Shown here: positions 1 through 6,799 of the stretch, piece after piece
Numbering within the stretch: position 1 is the stretch's first letter
Layout: each line of letters opens with the position of its first letter
NCBI GenBank assembly: GCA_002095305.1
Contig: MIEI01000054.1
Location: forward strand, 1 to 33,496
DNA from: Pantoea brenneri
GTDB lineage: Bacteria > Pseudomonadota > Gammaproteobacteria > Enterobacterales > Enterobacteriaceae
Reading direction: 5' to 3'
Length of the DNA stretch: 33,496 bases
Notes under the pieces: generated by a model
What the model saw: only the letters and a program-made list of their open reading frames with translations
Database searches by the model: none
What the model was told of the DNA's origin: nothing
Made by a program: the position numbers and the translations under genes

Positions 1-84
1 AACGTTGTCATCTCCCTGCTTTAGTTCCCCTTTATGATCGTTTCTGTTACCGCAACCCGGTTACACGCTGTTCACTCCCTGCCT

Positions 85-369
85 TTAATTCAGATGAAAA
101 TTCACTGACACTGCCGCCAGTCCGCCCGCTAATGCCAGACAGGATGGCAGCAGCAGATAATGACGTAAGCGCTGGTTAAACAGCATTACAATGGTCAGCA
201 GCAGCGCCACGATCATCACCACCCGCCACTGGCTGAAGCTCGGTCCCCATAACGCGAACAATGGCATTGCGGCGCACGGCAGCAGAACGCCCCAGGCGCT
301 ATCCAGTTTCTTCCCCATCACCCAGCTAAATCCCCACAGGCCGCAGGCGGCAATAATGGCCATCCCCAT
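85..369 (-). CDS. YjjZ/DUF1435-like small membrane protein
   Basis: This 94-residue protein consists mostly of hydrophobic segments (roughly residues 3-20, 27-42, 48-64 and 70-90), so it is probably a small inner-membrane protein. The block SAWGVLLPCA and the later RHYLLLPSC resemble the DUF1435 family, which I believe includes E. coli YjjZ, a neighbour of fhuF; that assignment is from memory. The start is the first ATG, with GAGG about 8 bases upstream; a second ATG lies two codons later. A Fur-box-like palindrome lies 15-37 bp upstream, so iron-repressed expression is likely. fhuF is nearby on the other strand with its own Fur-like site, which strengthens the iron link. The molecular function is unknown. 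Confidence 0.65.
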   Translation of the reverse strand: MGMAIIAACGLWGFSWVMGKKLDSAWGVLLPCAAMPLFALWGPSFSQWRVVMIVALLLTIVMLFNQRLRHYLLLPSCLALAGGLAAVSVNFHLN

Positions 370-383
370 GATCCGAACCTCAA

Positions 384-406
384 ATGATAAGCATTCCCAT
401 TATCAT
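384..406 (-). promoter_or_regulatory. Fur-box-like palindrome upstream of the YjjZ-like gene
   Basis: ATGATAA and TTATCAT form a perfect 7-bp inverted repeat separated by 9 bases. This resembles overlapping 7-1-7 Fur sites (consensus GATAATGATAATCATTATC). The site ends 15 bp before the ATG at 369, where a repressor would block the promoter. It may also affect the divergent diguanylate cyclase gene. Confidence 0.6.
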
Positions 407-531
407 ATGACAGTTTTGTGCCTTATGCAGCCTGTTTTTGACTGGCCCGGCCAGGAAGATGACAGACCAGTTGGAAAATGCTAGATTGCGGCCGATAACA
501 CTATTAATAACAGCAATAATTTGCTCACTGT

Positions 532-551
532 CCGGTAAAGCGCTTTACCGG
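532..551. promoter_or_regulatory. 20-bp perfect palindrome in the leader of the diguanylate cyclase gene
   Basis: CCGGTAAAGCGCTTTACCGG is a perfect palindrome ending 40 bp before the ATG at 592. The inner GTAAAGCGCTTTAC, with its central CG, has the style of GalR/LacI-family operators. It could instead fold in RNA as an 8-bp stem with a GCGC loop followed by TTTGCGCTTT. The sequence does not show which regulator, if any, binds it. Confidence 0.5.
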
Positions 552-591
552 TTTGCGCTTTGATATTTCAGGGCCGTTACGAGTATTTATA

Positions 592-1680
592 ATGAAATTA
601 CAATCTTATGAAGAACTGAAACACAGCAAATATCGGCTTTCGCTCATGCTTTTGTTGTTTCTTAACGTTGTTATTACACTATTCTGCTGGGCGCCGGTCA
701 GAAAAAGCGAAATGACGTTACCGGTAATTTGCGTCGCTATTTTCAGTAGCGCAATATTATGTCTTTGTTTAATCCGTCCTAAACTAAAATTACCGTTATT
801 AAATCCGGTGTCTTTTATACTGGGTGCTCTCTGGGCCTGGCACATTAACTATCGCTTTCATCAGGCATCTTATTTTGATGATGGCTTTCTGATTATCAGT
901 TTGCTCAGCGTTTTTTTTATCAGCGCCATCGCTCTGAGCGATCATCTGCTGGCGTTTTGCCTGCATATCACCCCGCCGGTGGTCACCGTATTGCTGCTGG
1001 ATAAGGGGGAACACCTGCCGCTGATCCTGCTGAACATCACCCTGCCGCTGATTGGTTTTTCGTTGCAGCATCTGATGCGTCGTCGCGCCGATAACTTTAC
1101 CCTGCGCCTGATGCGCCAGCTGTATCAGGAGAAAGAAGCCTTCAGTGACCTCAGCATGCTCGATCCGCTCACCGGACTGTATAATCGCCGCGGGCTGAAA
1201 AACCGGCTCGACAATATTCTGGAAAACCATGCAGGCAGTCATTATGTCCTGCTGCTGGATATCGATCATTTCAAAGCCTATAACGACAATTACGGTCATG
1301 CGATGGGTGACCAGGCGCTGGCGCGGGTGTCGGTGGCCATTCGCGATGCGGTGCGTTCACGGGATGTGGTTACCCGTTATGGCGGCGAAGAATTTCTGGT
1401 GCTGATGACAAACGTCAACAGTTCCATTGCAATGAAACTGGCGGAGCGAATTCGTCAGTATGTGGTCGATTTAGAAATTCCCCACCGCTTTAATGAAAAA
1501 GTTTCGACCCATGTAACGATTAGCGCCGGCATTGCGCCTATTTATGATAATGAATTTGATCAGGCGGTAGCGAACGCTGACCGCGCATTATATGTGGCTA
1601 AAAATCAGGGAAGAAATACCATTCTCGCCTGGGAAGATTTACCTAAAGCGCATCATCCAACGTCCGGCGAACACGCGTAA
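592..1680 (+). CDS. membrane-bound diguanylate cyclase (GGDEF protein)
   Basis: This 362-residue protein probably makes cyclic di-GMP from two GTP. The N-terminal third or more (about residues 18-150) is a run of hydrophobic helices without a recognised named sensor domain. A GGDEF domain follows: DPLTGLYNRRG, then the metal-binding segment LLLDIDHFKAYND, then the active-site signature GGEEF at residues 264-268. RSRD at 255-258 matches the RxxD inhibitory site, so product inhibition is likely. I start at ATG 592, with a weak ACGAG upstream, rather than the in-frame TTG at 553, which has no ribosome site and would lie in the palindrome arm. The gene sits between two Fur-box-bearing genes. Its signal is unknown. 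Confidence 0.9.
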   Translation: MKLQSYEELKHSKYRLSLMLLLFLNVVITLFCWAPVRKSEMTLPVICVAIFSSAILCLCLIRPKLKLPLLNPVSFILGALWAWHINYRFHQASYFDDGFLIISLLSVFFISAIALSDHLLAFCLHITPPVVTVLLLDKGEHLPLILLNITLPLIGFSLQHLMRRRADNFTLRLMRQLYQEKEAFSDLSMLDPLTGLYNRRGLKNRLDNILENHAGSHYVLLLDIDHFKAYNDNYGHAMGDQALARVSVAIRDAVRSRDVVTRYGGEEFLVLMTNVNSSIAMKLAERIRQYVVDLEIPHRFNEKVSTHVTISAGIAPIYDNEFDQAVANADRALYVAKNQGRNTILAWEDLPKAHHPTSGEHA

Positions 1681-1826
1681 TACCCTTGCGTATTAAGCGG
1701 CTATTATTATGCCGTAACCGCGGTATAGCGGATTTTTATTCTATTAGTTCCTGTTCCTGACTTATTTACTCTCCCCGGCCAGCCGCCCTTTCCTGCTGAT
1801 GTTTTGTACGGCTTGAAGAGTGAATC

Positions 1827-1845
1827 AATAACGATTATCATTTGC
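1827..1845 (+). promoter_or_regulatory. Fur box upstream of fhuF
   Basis: AATAACGATTATCATTTGC matches 14 of 19 positions of the consensus GATAATGATAATCATTATC by eye. It ends 28 bp before the fhuF ATG. In E. coli fhuF is strongly Fur-repressed, so the placement is as expected. Confidence 0.7.
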
Positions 1846-1873
1846 TTTCTTATCTACTCTTTCGCGAGTCGAC

Positions 1874-2665
1874 ATGGCAACCGTAACCGCTCAGGAAAAT
1901 CGCTTTAGCTCCCAGTCGATGATCTTCCGGCAAAACGACCGTCCGCTGGCGGAAAGTTTGCAGCAACGGCTATTGCAGCAGCCTGACTATCTGCAGCAGT
2001 CGATTAAGCTCGATCAGCCTGCCGCGCCCGATTGCCTGACGCTCGCCGACTGGTCACAGCCCGCCGTGTTTACGCCGCTGATTCAGCGTTACAGCGACTA
2101 TCTCTATCGCGATCATCCTGATGCCGTGCGGGAAGCAAAACCGGTGCTGTCACTGTGGGCGCAGTGGTATTTTGGTCTGCTGCTGCCGCCACTGATGATC
2201 GCCCTGCTGCAGGAGTCGCGCGCGCTCGACTGCTCGCCCGAGCATATCCGGGTGGAGTTTCAGCATGGACATCCCGCCGCGTTCTGGATTGCGGTGCAGG
2301 AGGATGAGGATGCGCACTACCTGAATGCACAGCAGCGCCTCGATCGGCTGATACAGCAGCATCTGATCCCGGTAGTGAACAGCATTACCCGCCACGGCGA
2401 TATCAATGCCAGGCTGATCTGGAACAACATGGGCTTTTCGTTTCAGTGGTTCCTCGGCGAGCTAAAAAACACCCTCGGTGAGCTGCCGGTGGCACAACTG
2501 GAACAGGCGCTGTTCTTCAACCAGCAGCTGCTGGATGGCAGCGATAATCCGCTCTACCGCACTATGATCCCCCGCAACGGCGAACTGGTCCGTCGCAGCT
2601 GCTGCCAGCGTTACCGCATCCCCGATGTGGCGCAATGCGGCAACTGCACCTTAAGCAGCAGCTGA
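1874..2665 (+). CDS. fhuF: ferric iron reductase FhuF (siderophore-iron reductase)
   Basis: FhuF is a cytoplasmic [2Fe-2S] protein that reduces ferric iron in imported hydroxamate siderophores such as ferrioxamine B, releasing the iron. The 263 residues match E. coli FhuF in recalled blocks such as SLWAQWY, PPLM and SPEH. The diagnostic C-terminal cluster motif is intact: CC, ten residues, C, two residues, C (RRSCCQRYR...QCGNC), followed by a short tail ending SSS. The region near the start has only a weak ribosome site (GCGAG), so the exact N-terminus is uncertain; the first ~10 residues do not resemble E. coli. A Fur box lies just upstream. The gene is followed after 96 bp by the YbaK-type gene on the same strand. 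Confidence 0.93.
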   Translation: MATVTAQENRFSSQSMIFRQNDRPLAESLQQRLLQQPDYLQQSIKLDQPAAPDCLTLADWSQPAVFTPLIQRYSDYLYRDHPDAVREAKPVLSLWAQWYFGLLLPPLMIALLQESRALDCSPEHIRVEFQHGHPAAFWIAVQEDEDAHYLNAQQRLDRLIQQHLIPVVNSITRHGDINARLIWNNMGFSFQWFLGELKNTLGELPVAQLEQALFFNQQLLDGSDNPLYRTMIPRNGELVRRSCCQRYRIPDVAQCGNCTLSSS

Positions 2666-2761
2666 TCGCGACGCATTCTGTCACTAAATCTCCGTTTATC
2701 TCGTTTACAGGCTGCGAGGCTTGTGGCAATTTTTACGCCTTCGATCAGCCTGGAGAGAAAG

Positions 2762-3226
2762 ATGAGCCTGGAGTCAGTACGCCAGTTCTTTGCCGAACAC
2801 GCCCCTGAAATTGAGATTATTGAGTTGGCCGAAAGCACCGCAACGGTTGATATGGCCGCCCGCGCCCACGGCGTTACGCCAGGCCAGATCGCCAAAACCC
2901 TGTCATTGAAGGTCAAAGATGAAGTGGTGCTGATTGTGACGCGTGGCGACGCCCGGCTGGATAATCGCAAGCTGAAAGCGGCGCTGGGAGCCAAAGCGCG
3001 GATGCTTAGCGTGGATGAAGTGATTAACTGGACCGGCCATCCGGTCGGCGGCGTCTGTCCTTTCGGGCTGGAAAATCCGCTGACCGTTTACTGCGACGTT
3101 TCGCTGCGCGGTTTTGACGAGGTGTTACCTGCGGCGGGCGCCATCCATAGCGCCGTGCGCATCAGTCCGCAACAGATGGCCGAGCTGACGGCTGCCCGCT
3201 GGGTCGACGTCTGCGAAGCGCGTTAA
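2762..3226 (+). CDS. YbaK/EbsC-type aminoacyl-tRNA deacylase
   Basis: This 154-residue protein belongs to the YbaK/prolyl-tRNA-synthetase-associated (tRNA_edit) fold, whose members hydrolyse misacylated tRNA in trans. Diagnostic blocks are IAKTLSLK, whose Lys45 corresponds to the conserved lysine of the family, and GGVCPFG at residues 96-102. The start is ATG 2762, with GGAGAG 4-9 bases upstream; the open frame runs back to a GTG at 2723, but that lacks a ribosome site. The substrate (Cys-, Ala- or Ser-charged tRNA) cannot be told from sequence, and the protein is not clearly E. coli YbaK itself. It converges with the MFS gene; the two stop codons share the four bases TTAA. Confidence 0.85.
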   Translation: MSLESVRQFFAEHAPEIEIIELAESTATVDMAARAHGVTPGQIAKTLSLKVKDEVVLIVTRGDARLDNRKLKAALGAKARMLSVDEVINWTGHPVGGVCPFGLENPLTVYCDVSLRGFDEVLPAAGAIHSAVRISPQQMAELTAARWVDVCEAR

Positions 3227-4443
3227 TCGGGCTGCCGGGCCACCGCGCCGGAGATTTCGATGCCGCGCGTCTCGCGACCAAACGCCACTAACAGAGAGAT
3301 CAGCACGGCTACCGTGCCCGCCACTATCGCCATGCCCAGTCCGTAATTGCCGCCGTGGGCTTCTGCAATACGCGATTGCAGCGTGGCGTTGACCGAAGCG
3401 ATCAGATTCCCCAGCTGGTAGACAAAGCCCGGCAACACGGCGCGTGCGTTGGCCGGAACCAGCTCGGTCAGATAGGTCGGAACGACGCCCCACGCGCCCT
3501 GCACCATAAACTGCATCAGGAACGCACCGATGCCAATTGCCCATGAGCCGCTGGAAAAAGCCCACAGCGGCAAAATCGGCAGCGTCAGCAGTGATGCCAG
3601 AATAATCGCTTTTTTACGGCCGATACGCTCAGACAGTGACCCAAAGCAGATGCCGCCCAGCATCGCCGCAATGTTGTAACCGATGGCGATCAGGCTGACG
3701 GTATGGGCATCAAACTGGTGCTGCACTTTCAGGAAAGTGGGATAGAGATCCTGGGTGCCGTGACTGAAAAAGTTAAAGCAGGCCATCAGCAGCACCATAT
3801 AGAGACAGATTTTCCAGTGCTGGCGAATGATCGGCATCAGCGCCGAACTGGTTTTATGCTGGCGCGCCGCCAGCCAGACCGGGGATTCAGGTACTTTAAA
3901 ATAGATAAACGGTAGCAGCAGAATCGGTACTGCGCCAATCAGGAACATGCCCCGCCAGCCAACAGTGGCAAAGAACAGGCCAAAGACAATCGACGCCAGC
4001 AGATAACCGCACGGATAGCCCGCCTGGAAAATACCGGACATCAGCCCGCGGGAGCGATCCGGAATGGTTTCCATCGCCAGCGACGAGGCCACGCCCCAGA
4101 TGCCGCCCATCGCCACGCCGTAGATCACCCGGAACGCCAGAAACGCGCCAAAGGTCGGTGACCAGGCGGAGAGCAGTTCAAACAGCGAAAACAGCACGAT
4201 ATTCAGCATCAGAATCGGCTTGCGGCCGTAGCGCTCCGCCAGGCGACCAAACAGCAGCGCCCCGATCGGCCGCACCGCCAGCGTCAACATAATCGCCAGC
4301 GAGACCTCCGAAACCGAGGAGTGAAAGTAGTGCGCCAGATCGCTGAGCACAAAAACCAGAATGAAGAAGTCGAAAGCATCCAGCGTCCAGCTGGCAAAAC
4401 TGGCAAACGCCACGTTTCGCTGGGTCGGAGTCCAGTTAAGCAT
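3223..4443 (-). CDS. MFS transporter, NanT/carboxylate-symporter-like
   Basis: A 406-residue, probably 12-helix, major facilitator. MFS signature loops are visible: GRLAERYGRKP after helix 2 and GSLSERIGRKK in the second half. The start of helix 1 (WTLDAFDFFILVF) and IYGVAMGGIWGVASS resemble the sialate/lactate/aromatic-acid proton symporter groups (NanT, JEN and related). I start at ATG 4443, with AGGA about 8 bases upstream; a longer frame to 4503 lacks support. It is the last gene of the minus-strand cluster, 262 bp downstream of the nucleoside hydrolase and separated from it by a short tandem repeat, so it may have its own promoter. A sugar, nucleoside-derived or carboxylate substrate is possible. 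Confidence 0.8.
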   Translation of the reverse strand: MLNWTPTQRNVAFASFASWTLDAFDFFILVFVLSDLAHYFHSSVSEVSLAIMLTLAVRPIGALLFGRLAERYGRKPILMLNIVLFSLFELLSAWSPTFGAFLAFRVIYGVAMGGIWGVASSLAMETIPDRSRGLMSGIFQAGYPCGYLLASIVFGLFFATVGWRGMFLIGAVPILLLPFIYFKVPESPVWLAARQHKTSSALMPIIRQHWKICLYMVLLMACFNFFSHGTQDLYPTFLKVQHQFDAHTVSLIAIGYNIAAMLGGICFGSLSERIGRKKAIILASLLTLPILPLWAFSSGSWAIGIGAFLMQFMVQGAWGVVPTYLTELVPANARAVLPGFVYQLGNLIASVNATLQSRIAEAHGGNYGLGMAIVAGTVAVLISLLVAFGRETRGIEISGAVARQPD

Positions 4444-4657
4444 GTCACTATCCTGTCTGAGCGGCTTCGGCACAGCGGCCGGAAAGGGGTGGGCGCAACC
4501 CACAGCGTGGTTGCAATTTTGTTAACCACTTGTATATATCATGTCAGAAAGGTTAGCGTGCTACGTAATTGTCAGCCGCTGCTTCAGGCTGTAAATAAGC
4601 GTGTCAGAATGGCGATTCAGGAAGGGTACGGGGCGGATTGCGCCCGGTATTCATGAT

Positions 4658-4705
4658 TTCAGGCTTTCAGGCTTTCAGGCTTTCAGGCTTTCAGGCTTTC
4701 AGGCT
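4658..4705. repeat. 8-bp tandem repeat, six perfect copies
   Basis: TTCAGGCT is repeated six times without a break from 4658 to 4705. The array begins immediately after the stop codon (4706-4708, minus strand) of the nucleoside hydrolase. It therefore lies in that gene's 3' untranslated region and between it and the MFS gene. The last hydrolase codons contain related CCTGAATCC/CGAATCC strings, suggesting local slippage. Confidence 0.95.
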
Positions 4706-5698
4706 TTAGGATTCGGGATTCAGGCGACTGAAAGCCTGGCCGATGATCGCTAACAGCCGGGCATTATCGACACGATGCAGCACGTGCACTAACGCGCCAC
4801 AGTTCTCCGGGATGCCGGTAGTGACGCGCAGCGGCTGACGATAACGCCAGCTTTTCCCGCGCGTCGGCCCGGCCCGCAGTTCGATATCCACCCGGTAATC
4901 GATGCCGGATGCCACCCGCTGATTCATCAGCCAGGCGATCACCAGCGCATCATGGATCCAGCAGCCTGCCAGCTGGCGGGTCTGCATGGAATAGTCGATC
5001 CACGGCCGCAGAGTCTCGCGCACAAACTGCGTAAGCGGATGATCAACCGCGGTCAGCCGGGTTAAATCCTGCTGGGTCAGCAAGGTCTGGGTGGTGACAT
5101 CCATCGGCACCAGCGTCAGCGTGGCACCACTGTGTAACACCTGATGCGCCGCTTCCGGGTCGAGTCCAAAATTGGTGTCTTTGATGTAATCATCCAGCGC
5201 GAATACGCCGCCCATGATCACAATCTCCGCCACCGCTTCCGCCATGGCCGGATAACGCTGCATCGCCAGCGCCACATTGGTCAGCGGACCAATCGCTACC
5301 AGCGTAATCTCGCCCGGATTGTCGCAAATCAGCTTACCGATGGCGTCGGCCGCCTCGCCCGCATCCGCCGGTAAATCCGCAGGCTGGCGCACATCCTGCC
5401 ACAGCGTACTGAGTCCTGACTCTATCACCCGATTATCCAGTGCATCACGCCACGGGGCCGGATCTTCCTCAAGTGCCTGCTGAGCGCCCTGCACCACCGG
5501 AATGGCTAAGCCCAGCCGGGTTACCAGATCTTTGGCGACGCGCGTACCCAGCTCGCAGGGCGTGTTGCCCGCCACGGTGGTAATTAACTCCAGCGATAGC
5601 GCCGGAGACGCCAGGGCCAGCGCTATCGCCAGCCCGTCATCGGTATTAGCACCGGCGATACCGTTGCCCGGATCGCAATCAATAATTATTCGTTTCAT
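4706..5698 (-). CDS. inosine-uridine-preferring nucleoside hydrolase family protein
   Basis: This 330-residue protein belongs to the IUNH family, which hydrolyses the N-glycosidic bond of ribonucleosides to give ribose and a base. The N-terminal calcium/ribose site is present in an expanded form: DCDPGN (7-12), six residues, then TDDG (19-22), where classical enzymes have DxDxGxDD. Other family blocks are IGPLTN (136-141), IMGG (161-164), NFGLDPEAA (176-184) and the catalytic-region WIHDA (247-251). The start is ATG 5698, 12 bp after the LacI-family stop codon. No good ribosome site is visible, so translation may be coupled to the regulator. The context (LacI regulator plus two transporters) fits uptake and cleavage of a nucleoside or a related ribosyl compound. 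Confidence 0.87.
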   Translation of the reverse strand: MKRIIIDCDPGNGIAGANTDDGLAIALALASPALSLELITTVAGNTPCELGTRVAKDLVTRLGLAIPVVQGAQQALEEDPAPWRDALDNRVIESGLSTLWQDVRQPADLPADAGEAADAIGKLICDNPGEITLVAIGPLTNVALAMQRYPAMAEAVAEIVIMGGVFALDDYIKDTNFGLDPEAAHQVLHSGATLTLVPMDVTTQTLLTQQDLTRLTAVDHPLTQFVRETLRPWIDYSMQTRQLAGCWIHDALVIAWLMNQRVASGIDYRVDIELRAGPTRGKSWRYRQPLRVTTGIPENCGALVHVLHRVDNARLLAIIGQAFSRLNPES

Positions 5699-5710
5699 GG
5701 TGTTATCTGG

Positions 5711-6733
5711 TTAACTCTGGCTTTGCGGTTTACAGCCGCAGGATTCGCCGATTTCAAGATAGTGGGGAAACTCTTTCAGCTGTGCTTCGTTCTGACCCGC
5801 TTTCAGCATCTGAATAGCGCAACGCGCCATCTCACGCAGCGGCTGGCGCACGGTAGTTAACGTCGGAACATGGAAAGCGGCGTGTTCGGTGCCATTGAAA
5901 CAGACCAGTGCCACATCCTGCGGCACGCGAATCTGCTGTTCGGAGAAGGCGCGGAGCGCGCCAAGTGCCTGACCTTCATTGCTGGCAAACAGGGCGCGCG
6001 GCACACGACGCTGTGTAATCATGGTGCGGGCCGCCGCATAACCGCCCTCGCGGCTGTAACTGGCCGGGAAGATCAGCGACTCATCAACCGGCAGGCCACG
6101 CTCCTGCATCGCGTCACGCCAGCCCTGGATACGATCCTGGGCGTTAAGCATCTCTGTCGGACCGCTAATCATCCCTACCTGCTGATAACCGTGACTCAGC
6201 AGATGCGATGTGACCTGCCAGGCCGCCTGGCGCTCATTGACCCGCAGCATACTGACGCCCGGCTGCGGCTCGACCCGTTCCAGCATCACCAGCGGCGTAC
6301 CGCTGGCTTTAATCATCTCAATGTAGGGATGGCGATCGACGCTGTTATAAAACAGTCCATCCACCTGCCGGTTCAGCAGCCCCTGAATCAGCTCCAGCTC
6401 GCGTTTACGGTCATCGCCGGCATCACCCAGCAACATCACGTGACCGTGGTTCAGCGACTCCTGCAGCAGCACATGCGCCATCGAGGCGACAAACGGATTG
6501 CTGATATTCGGCACCACCAGGCCAAAGGTTTTGGTATTGCCGGAGGCCAGGGCGCGCGCCGCAGCGTTTGGCCGGTAACCGGTCGCCTTAATCGCTGCCA
6601 GCACCCGCTGACGTGTCGCATCGGCAACCGGACGTGGCCCGTTATTAATCACATAACTGACCACCGCCACCGAGGTGCCTGCCGCTTTCGCGACCTCACT
6701 GCGGGTGACTTTTCCTGTTAACGACTTAGCCAC
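5711..6733 (-). CDS. LacI-family transcriptional regulator of the nucleoside hydrolase cluster
   Basis: A 340-residue DNA-binding regulator. The helix-turn-helix (TRSEVAKAAGTSVAVVSYVIN, positions about 9-29) is followed by the hinge GYRPNAAARAL and a periplasmic-binding-protein-like core that would bind a sugar or nucleoside. I choose the GTG at 6733 because GGAGGA lies 7 bases before it; upstream in-frame ATGs at 6748 and 6766 would overlap that ribosome site or the hairpin. The C-terminal tail is CGCKPQSQS. It is followed after 12 bp by the nucleoside hydrolase, with which it is probably co-transcribed, and probably represses it and the flanking transporters. Confidence 0.85.
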   Translation of the reverse strand: MAKSLTGKVTRSEVAKAAGTSVAVVSYVINNGPRPVADATRQRVLAAIKATGYRPNAAARALASGNTKTFGLVVPNISNPFVASMAHVLLQESLNHGHVMLLGDAGDDRKRELELIQGLLNRQVDGLFYNSVDRHPYIEMIKASGTPLVMLERVEPQPGVSMLRVNERQAAWQVTSHLLSHGYQQVGMISGPTEMLNAQDRIQGWRDAMQERGLPVDESLIFPASYSREGGYAAARTMITQRRVPRALFASNEGQALGALRAFSEQQIRVPQDVALVCFNGTEHAAFHVPTLTTVRQPLREMARCAIQMLKAGQNEAQLKEFPHYLEIGESCGCKPQSQS

Positions 6734-6754
6734 ATCACTTTCCTCCATAAACAA

Positions 6755-6779
6755 AGCAGGCCGCATTACACGGCCTGCT
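6755..6779 (-). terminator. hairpin between the MHS transporter and lacI-type genes
   Basis: GCAGGCCG and CGGCCTGC, plus a flanking A-T pair, form a 9-bp perfect stem with a 7-base loop. On the minus strand it is followed by TTTGTTT, so it could end the transporter transcript. It begins 9 bp before the GGAGGA of the regulator, so it may also limit or attenuate read-through into the regulator. On the plus strand it is followed by TGTACTTTTTT. Confidence 0.6.
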
Positions 6780-6799
6780 GTACTTTTTTGTTGGTCCGG

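Noticed and set aside
1681..1750. TAATAC...GTATTA and CCGTAACC...GGTATAGCGG stems as a terminator for the cyclase gene
   Set aside because: The first stem is AT-rich and short, and the second is imperfect with almost no loop; neither is convincing despite the following ATTTTTATT.
5870..6721. A 283-residue plus-strand frame opposite the LacI-type gene
   Set aside because: It is antisense to a clear helix-turn-helix regulator, has no ribosome site or recognised domain, and is typical of GC-rich shadow frames.
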